Part shown: positions 1-12,547 of the stretch, one piece after another
How the letters are laid out: each line of letters starts with the position of its first letter
Position numbering within the stretch: the first letter of the stretch is position 1
From: Absidia repens
Lineage: Eukaryota; Mucoromycota; Mucoromycetes; Mucorales; Cunninghamellaceae
Assembly: GCA_002105175.1 (NCBI GenBank)
Contig: MCGE01000003.1
Coordinates: 930,001 to 994,000 of the forward strand
Length of the DNA stretch: 64,000 nt
Direction: 5' to 3'
Position numbers and translations under genes: made by a program
The notes under the pieces: generated by a model
What the model saw: the letters and a program-made list of their open reading frames with translations, nothing else
What the model was told of the DNA's origin: nothing
The model's database searches: none

Positions 1-362
1 GGTGGTCCGACCAAGCTTCATCGAGGGTCAAAGTGACAGAATCCCACATTTCTTTCACAGCATCTCTACAATGGTCGATAATAAAAGGTTCAGTTAAATT
101 CATTCAGATCGCAAAGTGCCACTGTTTGATTACTACCTGTAAGAAGATTGTCCATTAAGTATAGCAGTATCCAAGTCTTTTCTTTTGTCACGACCCATGC
201 ACCGAGGATCGTCCACTAAAAGGACTCCAGTATCTAATAGCAGATAAAACGGTCAATTACTAGCTAGATCTTCCCTCGCGTAGAATATTCATTCTTACCA
301 TCATAGCAAAGAGTACCATCAAAATCAGTGAATACTTCTATTTTGACAGGAGGAGTGGGCAT
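1..362 (-). CDS. HAD-superfamily phosphatase (Pyp1-like), 5' part only
   Basis: Partial gene running off the left edge. Three exons can be joined: 299-362, 137-233 and 1-65, with introns GTAAGAAT..TTAG and GTAGTAAT..GTAG, all in frame. The start MPTPPVK was chosen because the HAD motif I follows at once: FTDFDGTL, where the first Asp is the nucleophile and the second the acid/base. Exon 2 reads DTGVLLVDDPRCMGRDKRK and exon 3 SYRDAVKEMWDSVTLTLDEAW. This matches the N-terminus of fungal small-molecule HAD phosphatases of the yeast YNL010W (Pyp1) type, which dephosphorylate phospho-metabolites in the cytosol. The later HAD motifs lie outside the window, so substrate class is inference. A longer in-frame start at 458 exists but adds only low-complexity Phe-rich residues and is unlikely. 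Confidence 0.8.
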
Positions 363-846
363 TATGGAGGTAAAAAAAAAAAAAAGAAAAGGAGAAAGGG
401 GCACAAAAGAAAAAACGGCGAAAACGTGGCACATCCTTTTGACAATATTTTTAAGCACCGCCGTTTGTCACATAACCCAAAAAAGCACCAACCAGACAAT
501 TCCTGGCATAATGCATCAATGAGACGCCTATCATAAACCAAGAAGGAAGTTTTCTAATCATCCCTTTTTCTAAGCTTTAATTTCTTCAATGTTCGTATAC
601 AATATGACAAAAGGAATCTACCAAGACGTAATACAAAAATAACAACACAATAGGCATAAATAATCAGAGATAAATAAAAGTAATATAAAAAATTTATTGA
701 CTAAATGTAAACCCTATCCATACACACCAAAAAAAAAAAGAGCATTTACTATTACTACTACTGCTGCTACTACTACTACTACTAATAACAATGACTAACA
801 TTAATATATAACTATCGAAAAAATAAACCATGCCCCAATCTTGTAT
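363..846. other. intergenic, HAD promoter and 3' flank of the 7-TM gene
   Basis: AT-rich spacer between two leftward genes. It holds an A-rich run near 371-385 and a trinucleotide ACT/GCT microsatellite at about 751-785. No coding potential recognised. Confidence 0.6.
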
Positions 847-3206
847 TTATTTGCTTGGAGAAGATCCACCGATACTTCTTGGGGATTGATGTAACCATAG
901 AGAATCGGCTGAATCTTCCCTCTTCACAGTCGCTCCAGGTGTAACGTCCGCATGTTCACAAAAATCCATCGCAATCTGCCAATTGGAGTGATGTTGAGAT
1001 GATGAAGAAGAAGAAGAAGACATGCCCGTCGTGCCCAGTGATTGGTTTGTTTCCACTTTCGTAGAATTGTAATGGTGATGGTGATGATGATGATGATGAG
1101 GAGAAAGAGGAGGAGAAGAAGAAGAATAGTGATTGCTTATTGTTGATTGCCTTTCATCAGGTGAGGGGGACATAGTTGCTACCGCCGCCAAGTGTAAATC
1201 ATTTGAATAATGCCGTTCTTGAGGTTGGTGGTAATACTCTGTATCTGCCATGGTACCACCATGATGCATTTGTGAATGACTGTCGCCGTTTGAAGTTGTC
1301 ATTGATACTTGTCTCTGTGTCGTTTCATCTTCTGATAAAATAGGCTCCATTGATGATATGCCACCACCAGTTGTTCTGAAATTGTTGCTATTGTTGTTGT
1401 TTGTAGGACGATATGGCGGTAAATGTGTTGTGTTGTCAATCATGCTTTCGGTGGGATCCATGGCTGCCATCGCCTTGTTGGATCTCAAGTTTCTGGAGGA
1501 GTGGTAATGCGGTGTAACAAGGGTTGCAGTGGAGGGAGTTGTCGAAGCTACGGATATATTGGGACGCATGTTTTCTGGTGGAGGTGGAGCTGGAGGAGGA
1601 GGAAGTGGACCGAGCTGATAGGCAGTGCCAGGTGTATAGGAGCTGTTCATAGATACACCCACGGATTTCGTATATTGCAAATAGTCGCTGGATGCCTGGG
1701 ATGCTTCGGTCATCATAGTGGGTGGTGAGCCAACATAGCCTTCTGTAGGTTTTCCTGCGCCGGAGGGGAAGTCACTTGTTGGATGTTGTGTGCCTTGAAG
1801 ACTATTGCCTTGAGGTTTGGGATGGAAAATGAGCATGACCAAAAACCAAACAATCAATGTACTAATATTGACTATCACCAAAAAAAAAAAATAATTAGTT
1901 ATCGGACATTGCAACTGAAAACAGGAGGAAGGATTGTCGCTTACTGTTGCAAATGAGAAAGTCGGCAGAAAATTTATGAGCATTCAAAGTTTTTTTCCCA
2001 GTGAGACCATCAACACTGAGAATAATAAAGGCAATAGAATCAATAAACAGAACCACAGTCAATATAAGATTCAGTTCTTGGAAGTAACGAATCTTGTTTG
2101 TGATGGATCTTGCATTGTTTGAGTTACGAGAATTGTTCAACAGCTTTCGGAAGCGGAAGTGAGAGACTACACCAAGACAGGCAACAAATAAAAGTTCTAT
2201 AAAAAAATGTTAGTAGAAGTATTGACTTGAAACGGATAGTCCATTCAATAATGTATATATTTACCAAAACCATAAACTAGTTCGGGCATAATTTCTTTGT
2301 AAGTAGGGTCATAGATATCACGAGAGAAGTTGTATTGGAGCACAGGGAAGATGATAACGCTTACAAATGTCCTATAAAAGGTAAAAAAAAAAAAAAAATT
2401 AAGTATATAGTAGACTTTAAAGAAATACTTATACATGATATTACCAAATAATGTAAAATAAAAATTCACGACTACTCATAAAACTAGCTTTTGCCACCGA
2501 ATTTGCAAGGTATCGCCAAAAACACTGCAGAAGAAGTAGAGTGCCGCTATTCAAAAAAAAAAAGTAAGCATTTCCTCCTGTATCCTATATTTTACTGTTC
2601 ATTAGTAGTTCATATTAGACTTACGTTTGTAAAGAGAATCCAATACACAAGCTATAATCTATTATGAATAAATAGAAAAACAAAAGAGATCAGATATTTG
2701 GAAGCATAATGATGATATATGCCATATTTACTTGTAGGTACCACAAGTTCTTGATCTGCCTTGGTCCACATCATTTCTGGCTTGGTATAAACGTGTCCAA
2801 AAATACTAGCAAATCCTTCTTCGTATTTGATTTTACAGGAGATGACATCTATATAAACATAAAACAGGTCAATTCAGTTGATATAAACCATAACCCCCAC
2901 TCCCTCCCTTAATTCACATTATGGTTTTCAATCTTACCGTAATATAACTGAAATGGAATCATGACTAATATAAGGGCTGTCACTACACTTTTCAGTTCAC
3001 CTTGTCGAAATCGGCTAGGAGCGAGACATTGGAACCTATCTAATTTCCAAACACGATATAAAAACCATACAGATAGGTAGGCCAAGGAGACCATACGTTC
3101 TAAAAGCAACAGAAAAAAGGAGGGGTCAATGGAAGGCGATCAATATGATTCGGCTGGTCGGTAGGCTATTCTTACGTAAAAAGCTGAAATCGCTCAAATG
3201 AGTCAT
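847..3206 (-). CDS. seven-transmembrane receptor-like protein with long Ser/His/Gln-rich tail
   Basis: Eight exons join in frame (3176-3206, 2938-3099, 2732-2848, 2625-2658, 2445-2546, 2265-2371, 1945-2196, 847-1871) to give 609 residues. The start MTHLSDF is the first ATG after an in-frame stop. Seven hydrophobic segments can be picked out: LAYLSVWFLY, VVTALILVMIPFQL, YSLCIGFSLQTGTLLLLQ, EFLFYIIWTFVSVIIFPVL, LLFVACLGVVS, LNLILTVVLFIDSIAFIIL and STLIVWFLVMLIF. After the last one comes a tail of about 320 residues, low in complexity, with a poly-His run (about 1080-1110) and Ser, Pro and Asn tracts. The topology and phosphorylatable tail suggest a fungal G-protein-coupled receptor or related 7-TM protein, but I do not recognise a specific family and no ligand can be named. 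Exon chain well supported; function is inference. Confidence 0.7.
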
Positions 3207-4472
3207 GTAAAGCAAGTCAAAAACAGCAATAACAGTAAAAAGAAGAGGAAGAAGTTAAAAAGGGCCAAACAAAAGATAGGATCGATGGAGACTTTATTGA
3301 ATCATAAAGTATAAAACAATAGGAGTTCATGTTGAAGTAAGGGAGATACAAAGTGAATAACACTAAAGGAGACTAAAAAGGGGAAGAGGAGATTTACAAT
3401 TAGAAAAAAGGTAAGAAGATGAAAGGAGGGAGGAATAAAGCGAAAGAGAAATGTAAAAAAGATCAATGCATTTTCAAGGGGTGTATGTAGAGTCGGGACA
3501 AGCGGCCAAAATTTAAAGTGCCGACAACACCTTACAGCAATGATGGTATTTGTTTATACAGTATAAGGGTATATATAATATGGAATATACATATAAAATA
3601 GACAGCGAGTTTGAGCACATAGTATAATTTATATTATAGTACTGTACTGTATACAAATACAAATGCAAATACTGATGTATTCAAGGAGTCATTTTTGTGT
3701 TATCAAAAGGAGAACCGAATTCACTAGACAAGTTTTAAAACAATAGACATGTCATTTGCACATCTCCGTGGTAGATCCACTCTGCGCGCAAAAAGAAACC
3801 CCATGGAGAAGCCATATGATCTTCTTTCAAGGCATTTTTTAAAATCCGCCGAGGCACAGAATTTATTGGTTTTTTATCATCACCCTAGAAAAAAAAACCA
3901 TGGGAATGAGAGGGAAACCTAAAATGAGGCGGTATCATATAGTATGATAACGAGAAGGGTTCATATTTAATAAGGGATGTGAATCAAAGTCAAGGCAGAG
4001 TGGCAACTGGATACTATCAAACTGTCAGATGAGACCAAAACAATGACTAATTGTTTGAATGATGGCTGTGTGATACCATTTTTGGAAACAACTCGGGTCA
4101 GGGTTAGGTTAGAATATCCATGAGGTAGATAAGGATGGATTTATCATGCTTTTGGATCTGAAAACAAACAAATTTATTTTATTTTTTTATTTTTTATTTT
4201 TTTCTTTTTGGGGGGGGAGAAGTAGGTTTCTTTGGTATGAATCTATGATGATCACCAACAAGTGGAAGCATTTTTGTTAAAACCATTGGAAAAATGTTGC
4301 ACAATTTTGAGCCATTCACAATCATCCAAATAGTGAATGTGAGAAAATAACAATCATGCAATATGGAAAAGACTAATATGGCACAGCTCTGTGGAGAAAA
4401 GCATAAGTTTTACTATCCTCCGTTTCTATTCCTTTTCTCTCTCTCCTTTTGCTTCACATATACTATCTATCG
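3207..4472. other. divergent promoter region, 7-TM gene / zinc-finger gene
   Basis: About 1.27 kb between two divergently transcribed genes. The left part is purine-rich on the plus strand, that is, pyrimidine-rich upstream of the 7-TM gene. Short TA-rich palindromic stretches occur at about 3560-3660 and a T-rich tract ending in seven G at about 4170-4218. A CT-rich tract (4425-4450) sits just before the zinc-finger start. No gene seen. Confidence 0.5.
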
Positions 4473-5303
4473 ATGGATATTGCTGAAATATTAGATACAG
4501 AAACATCATCCACCTGGCAAAAACAAAAAAGACATCCATGCGACTGGCCTGGATGCCTAAAATCCTTCAGTAAGTGGACATTAAATCCCCGACAGAGACG
4601 ATTTCTTCACTCACTTACTTTTGTTTTTAGATCGACCGTCGGATACAGAACGACACTATCGAACACATACAAATGAAAGGTAAATAAACAGTCATGAATA
4701 AAAATATATACTCAAGTATTCATATTTTTCATAGACCTTTTCATTGTGATTTCAAAACATGCGGCAAAAAATTTATTCAAGTATGGTGTTGTGCTATACA
4801 ATTTTATTCATAACATCGGTACTAATTTTTTTTTTCAAGAGATCTGCATTGACAGTACATTTACGCACACACTCTAAAGAACGTCCTCATGTGTGTGAAT
4901 TCGAAAACTGTAGGAGAAGCTTCAGTGATAGTAGTTCTTTAGCACGTCATCGGTAAAAAAGAAAAAAAATCCTGACACAATGATCACTCGCCCTTTGAAT
5001 ACTATTTTTTTTTTTTTTTCAATCATAGACGTATCCATACTGGAAATCGACCATACAGGTGCCAAGAAAAAGGCTGCTCTAAAAGGTAATCGTCAATAAA
5101 AAAATATCATCCCAAATGACAACATACCGGTTTTCTTACTATATTATAGTTATTCAAAGAAAAGAATATTGGTACACCATCATCGATTATGCCATTCGCC
5201 TCGGTCCCCTTCACCACTACCATCAACGCCCAGCAAAGATTTAATCAGGCCCACAGTTTCCTTATCCATTTTATGTCAAGCATCCTCCAACCCTCGACCA
5301 TAG
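4473..5303 (+). CDS. C2H2 zinc-finger protein, four fingers
   Basis: Six exons (4473-4569, 4631-4679, 4735-4780, 4840-4952, 5029-5085, 5150-5303) join in frame to 171 residues. Four consecutive C2H2 fingers are visible: [58 protein letters not shown], and [21 protein letters not shown] followed by RLCH. Linkers are of the TNERPF, SKERPH and TGNRPY type, typical of DNA-binding tandem fingers. The protein is almost all fingers with a short Ser/Pro tail, so it is probably a small nuclear transcription factor. The pairs spaced C-x4-C resemble the Zap1/Gli-like class of fungal fingers. Target genes cannot be inferred. Introns split the fingers rather than separating them. Confidence 0.85.
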
Positions 5304-5549
5304 TTTTTAATCCCCGCCCTCCTTTTTTGTAACATACTTCATTACTACTCTATGTTTTTCAAGTTACAATCGATCATTTTATCATACAAGCTGAAAAAAA
5401 ACACCTGACGATTTGTGCGACGTTAAACAAATATAAAGAGATCGAATAAATGCAAAATGCCCATTGACTATTTTGTGTATATACTTGGATATGAATGTGT
5501 GTGTGTGGGAGTTGTTTTGTCTCGCTATGACGTGGATGTCGAAAAGAAA

Positions 5550-5584
<35 letters not shown>

Positions 5585-5769
5585 CGCACACACAAAATAC
5601 AATCCCACTTTATCTTATACGATATGTCTCATTCAACACCATCTTTTATTTTCCGTAGCAAGAACTTAAAAAAAGCATCCCTGGCCACGTGTCATAACCT
5701 ATCACCATCATCATTATCAATATCATATTTTTGAAAAGACAAACAAATAACGTATGATCTTTATTATTC

Positions 5770-5802
<33 letters not shown>

Positions 5803-6083
5803 ATCAACAACAGCTGAATATGGGTGGGGGATAAAATAGAACAAAAAAAAGTGAGTGGGAATGTGTGAGACATACAAACAAAAATATTTAAATAAGATGT
5901 ATATATATATATATATATTAATCATAATGATCATAGAAAAGGGAGGATATAATACAAAAAAAGTGAGAAAGCGGAAAAAATGAGTATTAATATGATAATT
6001 ACGCACAGCGCAAGAAATAAAAGGGACCCTCCACCAGAAATCAAAGGTAAAAACAGGAAAAAGCAGGATAGAGCGAATTCCGG
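5304..6083. other. convergent intergenic region with long homopolymers
   Basis: 3' flanks of two converging genes. It contains a poly-T run of about 34 nt (5551-5584), a poly-A run of about 30 nt (5771-5800) and a (TA)n run at about 5897-5918. ORFs here are artefacts of the homopolymers. Confidence 0.6.
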
Positions 6084-6323
6084 TTAAAAGATAGACCAGC
6101 CAAAAGAATTTCGTTTTCTCCCAATGATCATCATTTTTAATCCATCACAGCTGTTTTTATGGTGGTGGTCATATTGGGGTTGATGAGAAGGCTGGGGTTT
6201 TTTTGGACACATCCTTTATACGAAAAGAAGATCGTGTTAGTTAACAATTTTGTTTCATGCCAGTTTTACTTACATTGAGTAGTGACCTTTGGCCCCACAA
6301 TGGATACAACGTCCATCTGACAT
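6084..6323 (-). CDS. tiny CCHC zinc-knuckle protein (59 aa)
   Basis: Two exons (6274-6323 and 6084-6213) joined by an intron GTAAGTAAA..TATAAAG give a 59-residue protein beginning MSDGRCIHCGAKGHYS. The splice completes a zinc knuckle CIHCGAKGHYSMMC (C-x2-C-x4-H-x4-C), the fold of retroviral nucleocapsid and many RNA-binding proteins. The rest is Pro/His/Gln-rich, then basic. The knuckle forms only after splicing, which supports the model. A TATA-like stretch lies about 90 bp upstream (about 6418-6424). No other domain is present. It could be a free-standing RNA-binding peptide or a decayed fragment of a larger zinc-knuckle protein. Confidence 0.45.
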
Positions 6324-7529
6324 GATAAATTTTGAAGAAAGAGGGTTTTTATAAAAAAGAAAAAGTAAAAAAAGAAATAAAAAAAAAAGGTGAAAATTAA
6401 AGCTGCGGTGGACTTTTTTTATATAAGCTGTACAGCTTGGACTTTTTACCCCACAACCAAAAATCATGGTATGACTCTTTTTGCTTATGTTGCACAAAGA
6501 GCGCCTTAATGATTTGCCCTTGCTTATCGCGACCTTCCTTTTCATTTATTTCTTTGTTAAAAGAATTCATTTTATTATCATAGTCAACATATTCATATAT
6601 TAAACATATATTTATATATCTCATTTCACGTCTACAGTGCCATTTTAATCCATTCCCTTTTTTTTTAATTTTTAACATTAGTACGACCTTGCCTACAGTC
6701 CATCATCACTACCACCATCACCATCACCATCAGTAACACAGATATCCACATCATGATATACAAGTTCTGCTAAAGTAAAAACGCATACAGCTGTTTTATT
6801 ATTTTTCAAAACACATAAAAAACCCCCACGAACTATGTACTGTACTACACTAAATCTAATCTAAATAATAAGGGATCGTAAACCTTGACCAAAGGAAAAA
6901 CACCTATAGTCTCCATATTCTTGGCTTCATCCAAGCGGCAGCCTATTTTGAATATAATAGAATGATGAAAGAAAAGTGAGACACAAATCAATATGCATAA
7001 AAAGATGAAGAAGTTAAACCCATGAGAAAAACAGCAACAGCAATCTACACAGTTTTGGTCAAAAGAGAGGGTGCCATGCCAATAAAACGAAGGCCACGTG
7101 TTGGTACACTACAACCTTAAATATATTAACCATATTCCATTCATAGTTCCGACCTTGAGTGATGATGATTCCCTTCAAATAATAAATCACGGGTCCGGCC
7201 ATCGCCTGGACCAGGCCCCCCACCTCTTCTTTTTTGTTTTGTTTGCCATACCTACCACGAAACCCTTTTCCGTCCAAAGCCCAAAACCAGTACCTATAGG
7301 ATCTCATCATATTACCTATTTACTATAAAAACAAACAAAGCCGAACGAGTGGAAAAAATGCAAGTAACCAACCCCACCCCCTTTATATTCTTTCCCAGGC
7401 AGCACAACGGCTAGTCCAAACATATCGTCCATTTGTTAAAGATCCATTTTCGCCTTTCCAATCAAATGAACGCTAATATACATTACAATCTGGCGCCACG
7501 CACAGTCTATGTCGATTCATACGTCATTG

Positions 7530-8160
7530 AGGACGAGCTTGTAAGCAGATGCTTGAAAGATACTTACAAAATAGCCACAATATCAGTTTTGCTCATTATA
7601 TAATGACTCAGAGAATAATACATATAAAAGGTACGTTTTTTATATGAAGTATTGGAGATATTAAACTGAAAATGCAAGATTTATTGTACAAGGGATCTAA
7701 TTGATATAACATGAGAAGGTTATTGGGAGACCTGAAGAATGGTCAACATTAATCTAAAGGAAACATTGTAAAACCGATCTATTGTACAAAACGTGAGAGA
7801 TGCTAATGGGTCATTTTTCAGTGAGACAGATAAGAAAAAAGGCATATTTTATTCAAATATATATTCAAGCTATGGACAACAAACTAAATTTAAGCCAAGC
7901 TAATGGAGGCTACAAAATCCAACCAAAGTTGGTCCTTAATCCTAGATCCAAAATGAAAGGGTTTCTCCATGTATGTTGTAATCTCTGAGCTGAAAACGCT
8001 TCTAAACTAGTCCTGACACTAATCCAAGTCCAACATAACCTGAAAGAAGTTGAATGGTGAAGAATAAAATGGAAAAAGAGGAAAGAAAGAGAGAGGGCGG
8101 GGAAAAAAAAAATTGGAAGTAAATAAAAAGGTTCACGTGGGCGGCATTTGAAATGGGTTT
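7530..8160 (-). repeat. R1 dispersed repeat, antisense copy
   Basis: Related over several hundred bases to 9900-10540, 28550-29110 and 47750-48480. Its core (7945-8035, antisense) contains GATCCAAAATGAAAGGG and later CTGACACTAATCCAAG, the reverse complement of the core in sense copies. It has no coding capacity, so it is probably a non-autonomous mobile element. The copy ends close to a CACGTG-GGCGGCATTTGAAAT site. Boundaries are approximate. Confidence 0.6.
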
Positions 8161-9899
8161 TTTTTCCTCTCTCTCATTGCCTTTTTTTTTTCTTTTGTGG
8201 ATACAAGAAAGGAAACATCACCAGTATGGGGGTTTTCTTCTCAACAGTAGCCGATGTCATTCATAATGGATAACGTGGCTCTCTTCTCTTGACAAATCTG
8301 TAGACAAGATGGAGAAACCCGATCAAGCTTAGTTAGCTCCTTCACTGTAGAATAGTATGTCACTCAGGGTAGCATAGCGTACCATTTTTTATTTGACTAC
8401 AGTATTAAAAGTTTCAGTTGAGACAAAGTGCAATTTTTATGGATGATGGAAACTGAAAATTAAAGTGACATTTACAGATTGTTGAGACGCCTGTTATATT
8501 TTTTAAGACGATGTAAAATAAAATTAAAGCGTAGACGGATTTATTTTTAGATGATCTGAAAAAAATAAATAAATTGAGATGCATCCAAAAAATTGGGATG
8601 GGCGGCTGCAAACCTCTCCCCAGGAATTTAAATTAGCTATCATGTATTTAGGTGATTCCAAATTATGTGATCCTAGTAGAAACGCGAATGGTAGCTACCG
8701 GAATGAACCCAGTTACAATATATTTTTAGTTGAGCTATTATTCTGATAATAGTTTTTTTATTGGTTCACATAGTATTCCAGTCTCTTTTTTATTCTGCAA
8801 GTTGACAAATAGTATCTGTCGATGTGATTATTCTACAACAAGATACCCTCATCACACACACTTTACAATCACCCACCCACTGGTTTTCTCGTATCTAGAT
8901 ATGCCCATGATATCATCATTGAACCAGCTTAGTTTGCTGTCATATATTGTTTAAACTCGAATAAAATATGCTTTCTTCTATCATTAGTCTTGTCAAATGA
9001 GTATACTCAGATCATATAGTACAATACGTGAGAATTTTGAAAACAAAAGTTAATATGTGTGTGTGAAAATATAAAAAGGAGCAAAGTGTGAAACAACGTC
9101 GATCAATCTATCCACGCCCCGTCTACTGGAGTGGGATCTTTTAATATAGGAGCGGAAGCGACTTTTTGGATGGATCTAGAAAATGGTCATGGTGGACGCC
9201 ATTAAAAAAGTACAATATAGTGACAGATGCTTAAAGGTACGATTGCTGGAAATGCCCAAGATTATGACTTTTGTAAACCATCAACCGCGTAACTTTTGTT
9301 CCTTTAAATTTTTACTATCATATTACGTGCTTAAAAGTTTTACTTTTTTTTAAAAAAACCTTGAGTATTTTCCGTAAGGCCTGATTTTTTTTATCCGCCT
9401 GTTAAATCACCTCTTCAATAAGCCCCCATAGTTAAAGCTCCTCAGAATGAACCATTAATCTCAGTATGCCCAGCACCATGCTCAGTAACGCTCACATAAA
9501 CCGTTCAGATCATTCCAACGCCTAAGTCGCCTATTTCCTAGTCGTAACCGGTATCGTAAACTGCAAGTCATAGTCAGCCAGTAGCCCCGTTCTCTATCAT
9601 CTCATTAAAATATAATATGTAAGCTTTTATTGGATAACGATAATAGCTCTAAAATGTCTACTACTACTAAGCAGCATAGGAGTGCGCTAGTGGTTCCCAG
9701 TGGCACCGCCAAAATAGACTTGCTTTATCTACACAATGGATTCAGTGGATGGTATGCTATTTTATATTGGAGGCAGCATAATTTAGGTTGATTAATAGCA
9801 ATGGTAGCACGGGAATAAGGCTGCATTGCTATATTAAGAGACTTTGGGTCGCCAACTGGTCACTGTAATTGTGAGCTGAGTTAGGGGGAGTGATTTATT

Positions 9900-10540
9900 G
9901 GGTGTCTAGAAAGCATGAGTTTAATAGAGCATATGCAAAAAAATACAATAATAGTTTTGCTAACTATTCGATGAATCAGAGGATGTAAAATCGAGAGGTA
10001 TATTTTTAAATGTGATAGGTGTTAAACAAAGAGCGGAGCGTTCTTTTTAACAAAGGATCTATTAGAGGAGGTATAATGAAGACTAATGAGATATCTGGAG
10101 AATGGTCAATACTAATCTAAGGGGTTAATTGCAAAAAATGAGCTAATAAAGTATACAAGTCATGAAAGTGACTAAAAGGATGTTTTTATTGAATGGCCAA
10201 TACTGATCAAAAGGGGGTGATGGTAATAAAGAAAGGATCGGTTATGCAAGAAATGAGAGAGACTACTGGAGCATTTTTTCATTGAGGTGTGTAAAAAGAC
10301 ATATATTTTATTTAGGTGTATACATAAACTATGACAAACTAGAACTAAACTAAGCTAATGAAGGCTCCAAAAAGCCAACTAATGGTGCCCTCAGATCCTA
10401 GATCCAAAATGAAAGGGATTCCCTTTGCATGTTATGATCCCTGAGCAGAAACACCTTCTAAACTAGTCCTGACACTAATCTAAGTCCAATATAACCTCAA
10501 AGAAGTTAAATGGTGAAGCAAAAAAAAAAAAAAAAAAATT
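9900..10540 (-). repeat. R1 dispersed repeat, antisense copy
   Basis: Shares with the 7530 and 47750 copies the phrases GAGAATGGTCAATACTAATC, AAACTAGTCCTGACACTAAT and GATCCAAAATGAAAGGG, interspersed with diverged sequence. Core 10395-10485. It lies head-on against a sense copy that starts about 100 bp further right. Boundaries are approximate. Confidence 0.6.
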
Positions 10541-10639
10541 GGAAGAAAGCGAAAGGGAATAAATAAATAATGGACGAAAATAAAGAGAAAGGCAGGGCCA
10601 CACATTTTTCTGCTGGATTTAAAATAGCGCATTTGGGAT

Positions 10640-11480
10640 TCTCCTTATTTAGCAGGATTTTTTAAAATCAGTAAGAATGCCTTCTCCAATTTTCTTTTTT
10701 TTTCCTTTATGATAGTCTGAACGGCAAAGTTCATTCGGATGCTGGTGATCTAGGATTAGTGTTAGAACTTGAATTAGACGCATTTTCAAAAATGCAAACA
10801 ACCTTCATGGGGAACCCTTCCATTTTGGATCCGGGATTTCTAACTTCCACTAGATAGCCTTCATTGTAGAATAGTACCATAGCTTAGGTTAATGTTAGTT
10901 GACATAGTTTATACTGCATGCACATCTGAGTTAAACTTGCCTTGTCGTTTTAACCATTAATCTCTTTCATGTGTTTTATTGTCTCGTTGAATGGGCATGA
11001 GTAAAATCCGGTGTGTTTGTGTATGTGTTTATGTGAAGGAAGAAAAGTATGTGCTTGTGTAAAAAAAAGTCCAATACAGAATATTTTGTTGTCTGTCTCT
11101 TCTGCGTTTCGCACTTTAGTGGACTATATAGAGTAGCAATGGTAGGGTTGGTATTAATGCAAACTATTCTTCGGCGGGGTTAAATACTGGTGACTCAAAG
11201 GAAAAATAGAAATGTCAGTGGACCGATATTGCAAATGTCATAGACGTCAAGCTCGAAAAGAATGCTTTTTGTCAGTAAAAAAAAAAAAAAGGCTACAGCG
11301 TATTTTATCTTTGCATTTCAAAATACATAGAGTAGCAAAAGCGTATATAGTATATGTTGATTACAGTTTCCTGAAAAAAGGACTTTCCGTGGTGACAGAA
11401 AAGGGAAACAAAAAAATGGCATCGACATTGATACGGTGATGTGAGGGGAGGAATGGAAGGATATTTCAAAGGCATAGATC
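10640..11480 (+). repeat. R1 dispersed repeat, sense copy
   Basis: Core 10748-10845: TAGGATTAGTGTTAGAACTT, hairpin GCATTTTCAAAAATGC (10780-10795), then CCATTTTGGAT. Downstream come CTCGTTGAATGGGCATGAGT, a GT-rich stretch and a right end GATACGGTGATGTGA that recurs in the 26-kb copy. Non-coding. Confidence 0.6.
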
Positions 11481-12547
11481 TTTAATCTTAAATCAATATT
11501 TTCGATAAGCTTTTACCCCTCTCTTTTTAATAGAGGGATAAAACATCAATATCTCTTTTATTCCCTTATTATTTATCAATTTTTGTCTTGGTAAGAAATA
11601 TTATTGGTCTGGGTCATTGATCCAACTGTAGTATTTCTGCGTTCGGAATCTTGCTATGCTTTACTATTTCGCGAGCTATTGGGCCCGTATGGTGTATGGT
11701 GTATGGTGTATTATTATTTTCGTATATTATCACTTTATATTTTACTACCTTATGTTTTAGTTTGGTTTGTAATTGGGTGTTGTATATGTATCAGTGAGGA
11801 GCACATGAATCAGAATTAAATATATTTGAACTCCGTGTTTTTGGTTTTTGGAACTTGGGAGTGGGGAAATGGGAGTGTTCCGAGTCTTCCCCCTTTCAAA
11901 ACAAAAAATCAGGTGGGCGGCATTTGAAAAGTTTTCTGTGGTCCATCATTGACTGCAGTTCTGATCATTTCCCTCAGCAGCGTTTTCCATTTCGATAAAA
12001 AAAAACAGACGAAAGTTTCAGAAGGCAGCTGTGTTGCCCTTTTTATTTCAGATATTTGTGGAAAGCAGTAGCGAAAACCTGACCCAGCTTGATAGCGCGC
12101 CAAAACAATCATTTTGATGTGCGATAGCCCTAAAAGTACTACGCACAAAATGTATCAATCTCTTTGACTTGTGAAAATTAGTAGTTTTTTAGGTGTACTT
12201 TTTGACCCGTTTTTTTTTTTTTTTTGAGCGGCGGCTCAGTAGCGTTATAAGAAAAAATCAGCAAAGACTAGGTGGGCCACCCATGGTTGGCGGGGTGTGA
12301 AGTTTTTGTCTATACAGTGGCTGAATCACGTCATCTGAATTTGTGACTTTAGGCCATTGCCTTGCCTACTTGCCCTTGTCACTCTTGGTGGCGGCGGGGA
12401 TTATCACTCACAAAAAAAATTCGATCCTTTTCTTTTTCTCTTCAAGACAACACAACTTTTTCTTTTACCTTGCTTCATTAAGCATACCCTTCTTCTCCCC
12501 CCTCTCTTTCTTTTTTTTTCTTTCATATAAATACACCCAAAAAGGTC

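Larger units (their letters stand above)
6324..12547. other. 6.2-kb gene-poor region with R1 repeat copies
   Basis: No gene supported. It carries three copies of the dispersed repeat R1, annotated separately, plus low-complexity runs. 6324-7530 and 8240-9880 are AT-rich single-copy-looking DNA in which I see nothing. A CT-rich tract at about 12480-12535 immediately precedes CYT1. A motif recurring in other promoters (GCGGCATTTGAAAA) lies at 11917-11930. Confidence 0.5.

Noticed and set aside
6397..6678. 93-codon minus-strand ORF upstream of the zinc-knuckle gene
   Set aside because: Lys/Asn-rich composition follows the local AT bias, with no domain, splice partner or clear promoter. It overlaps the likely promoter of the knuckle gene.
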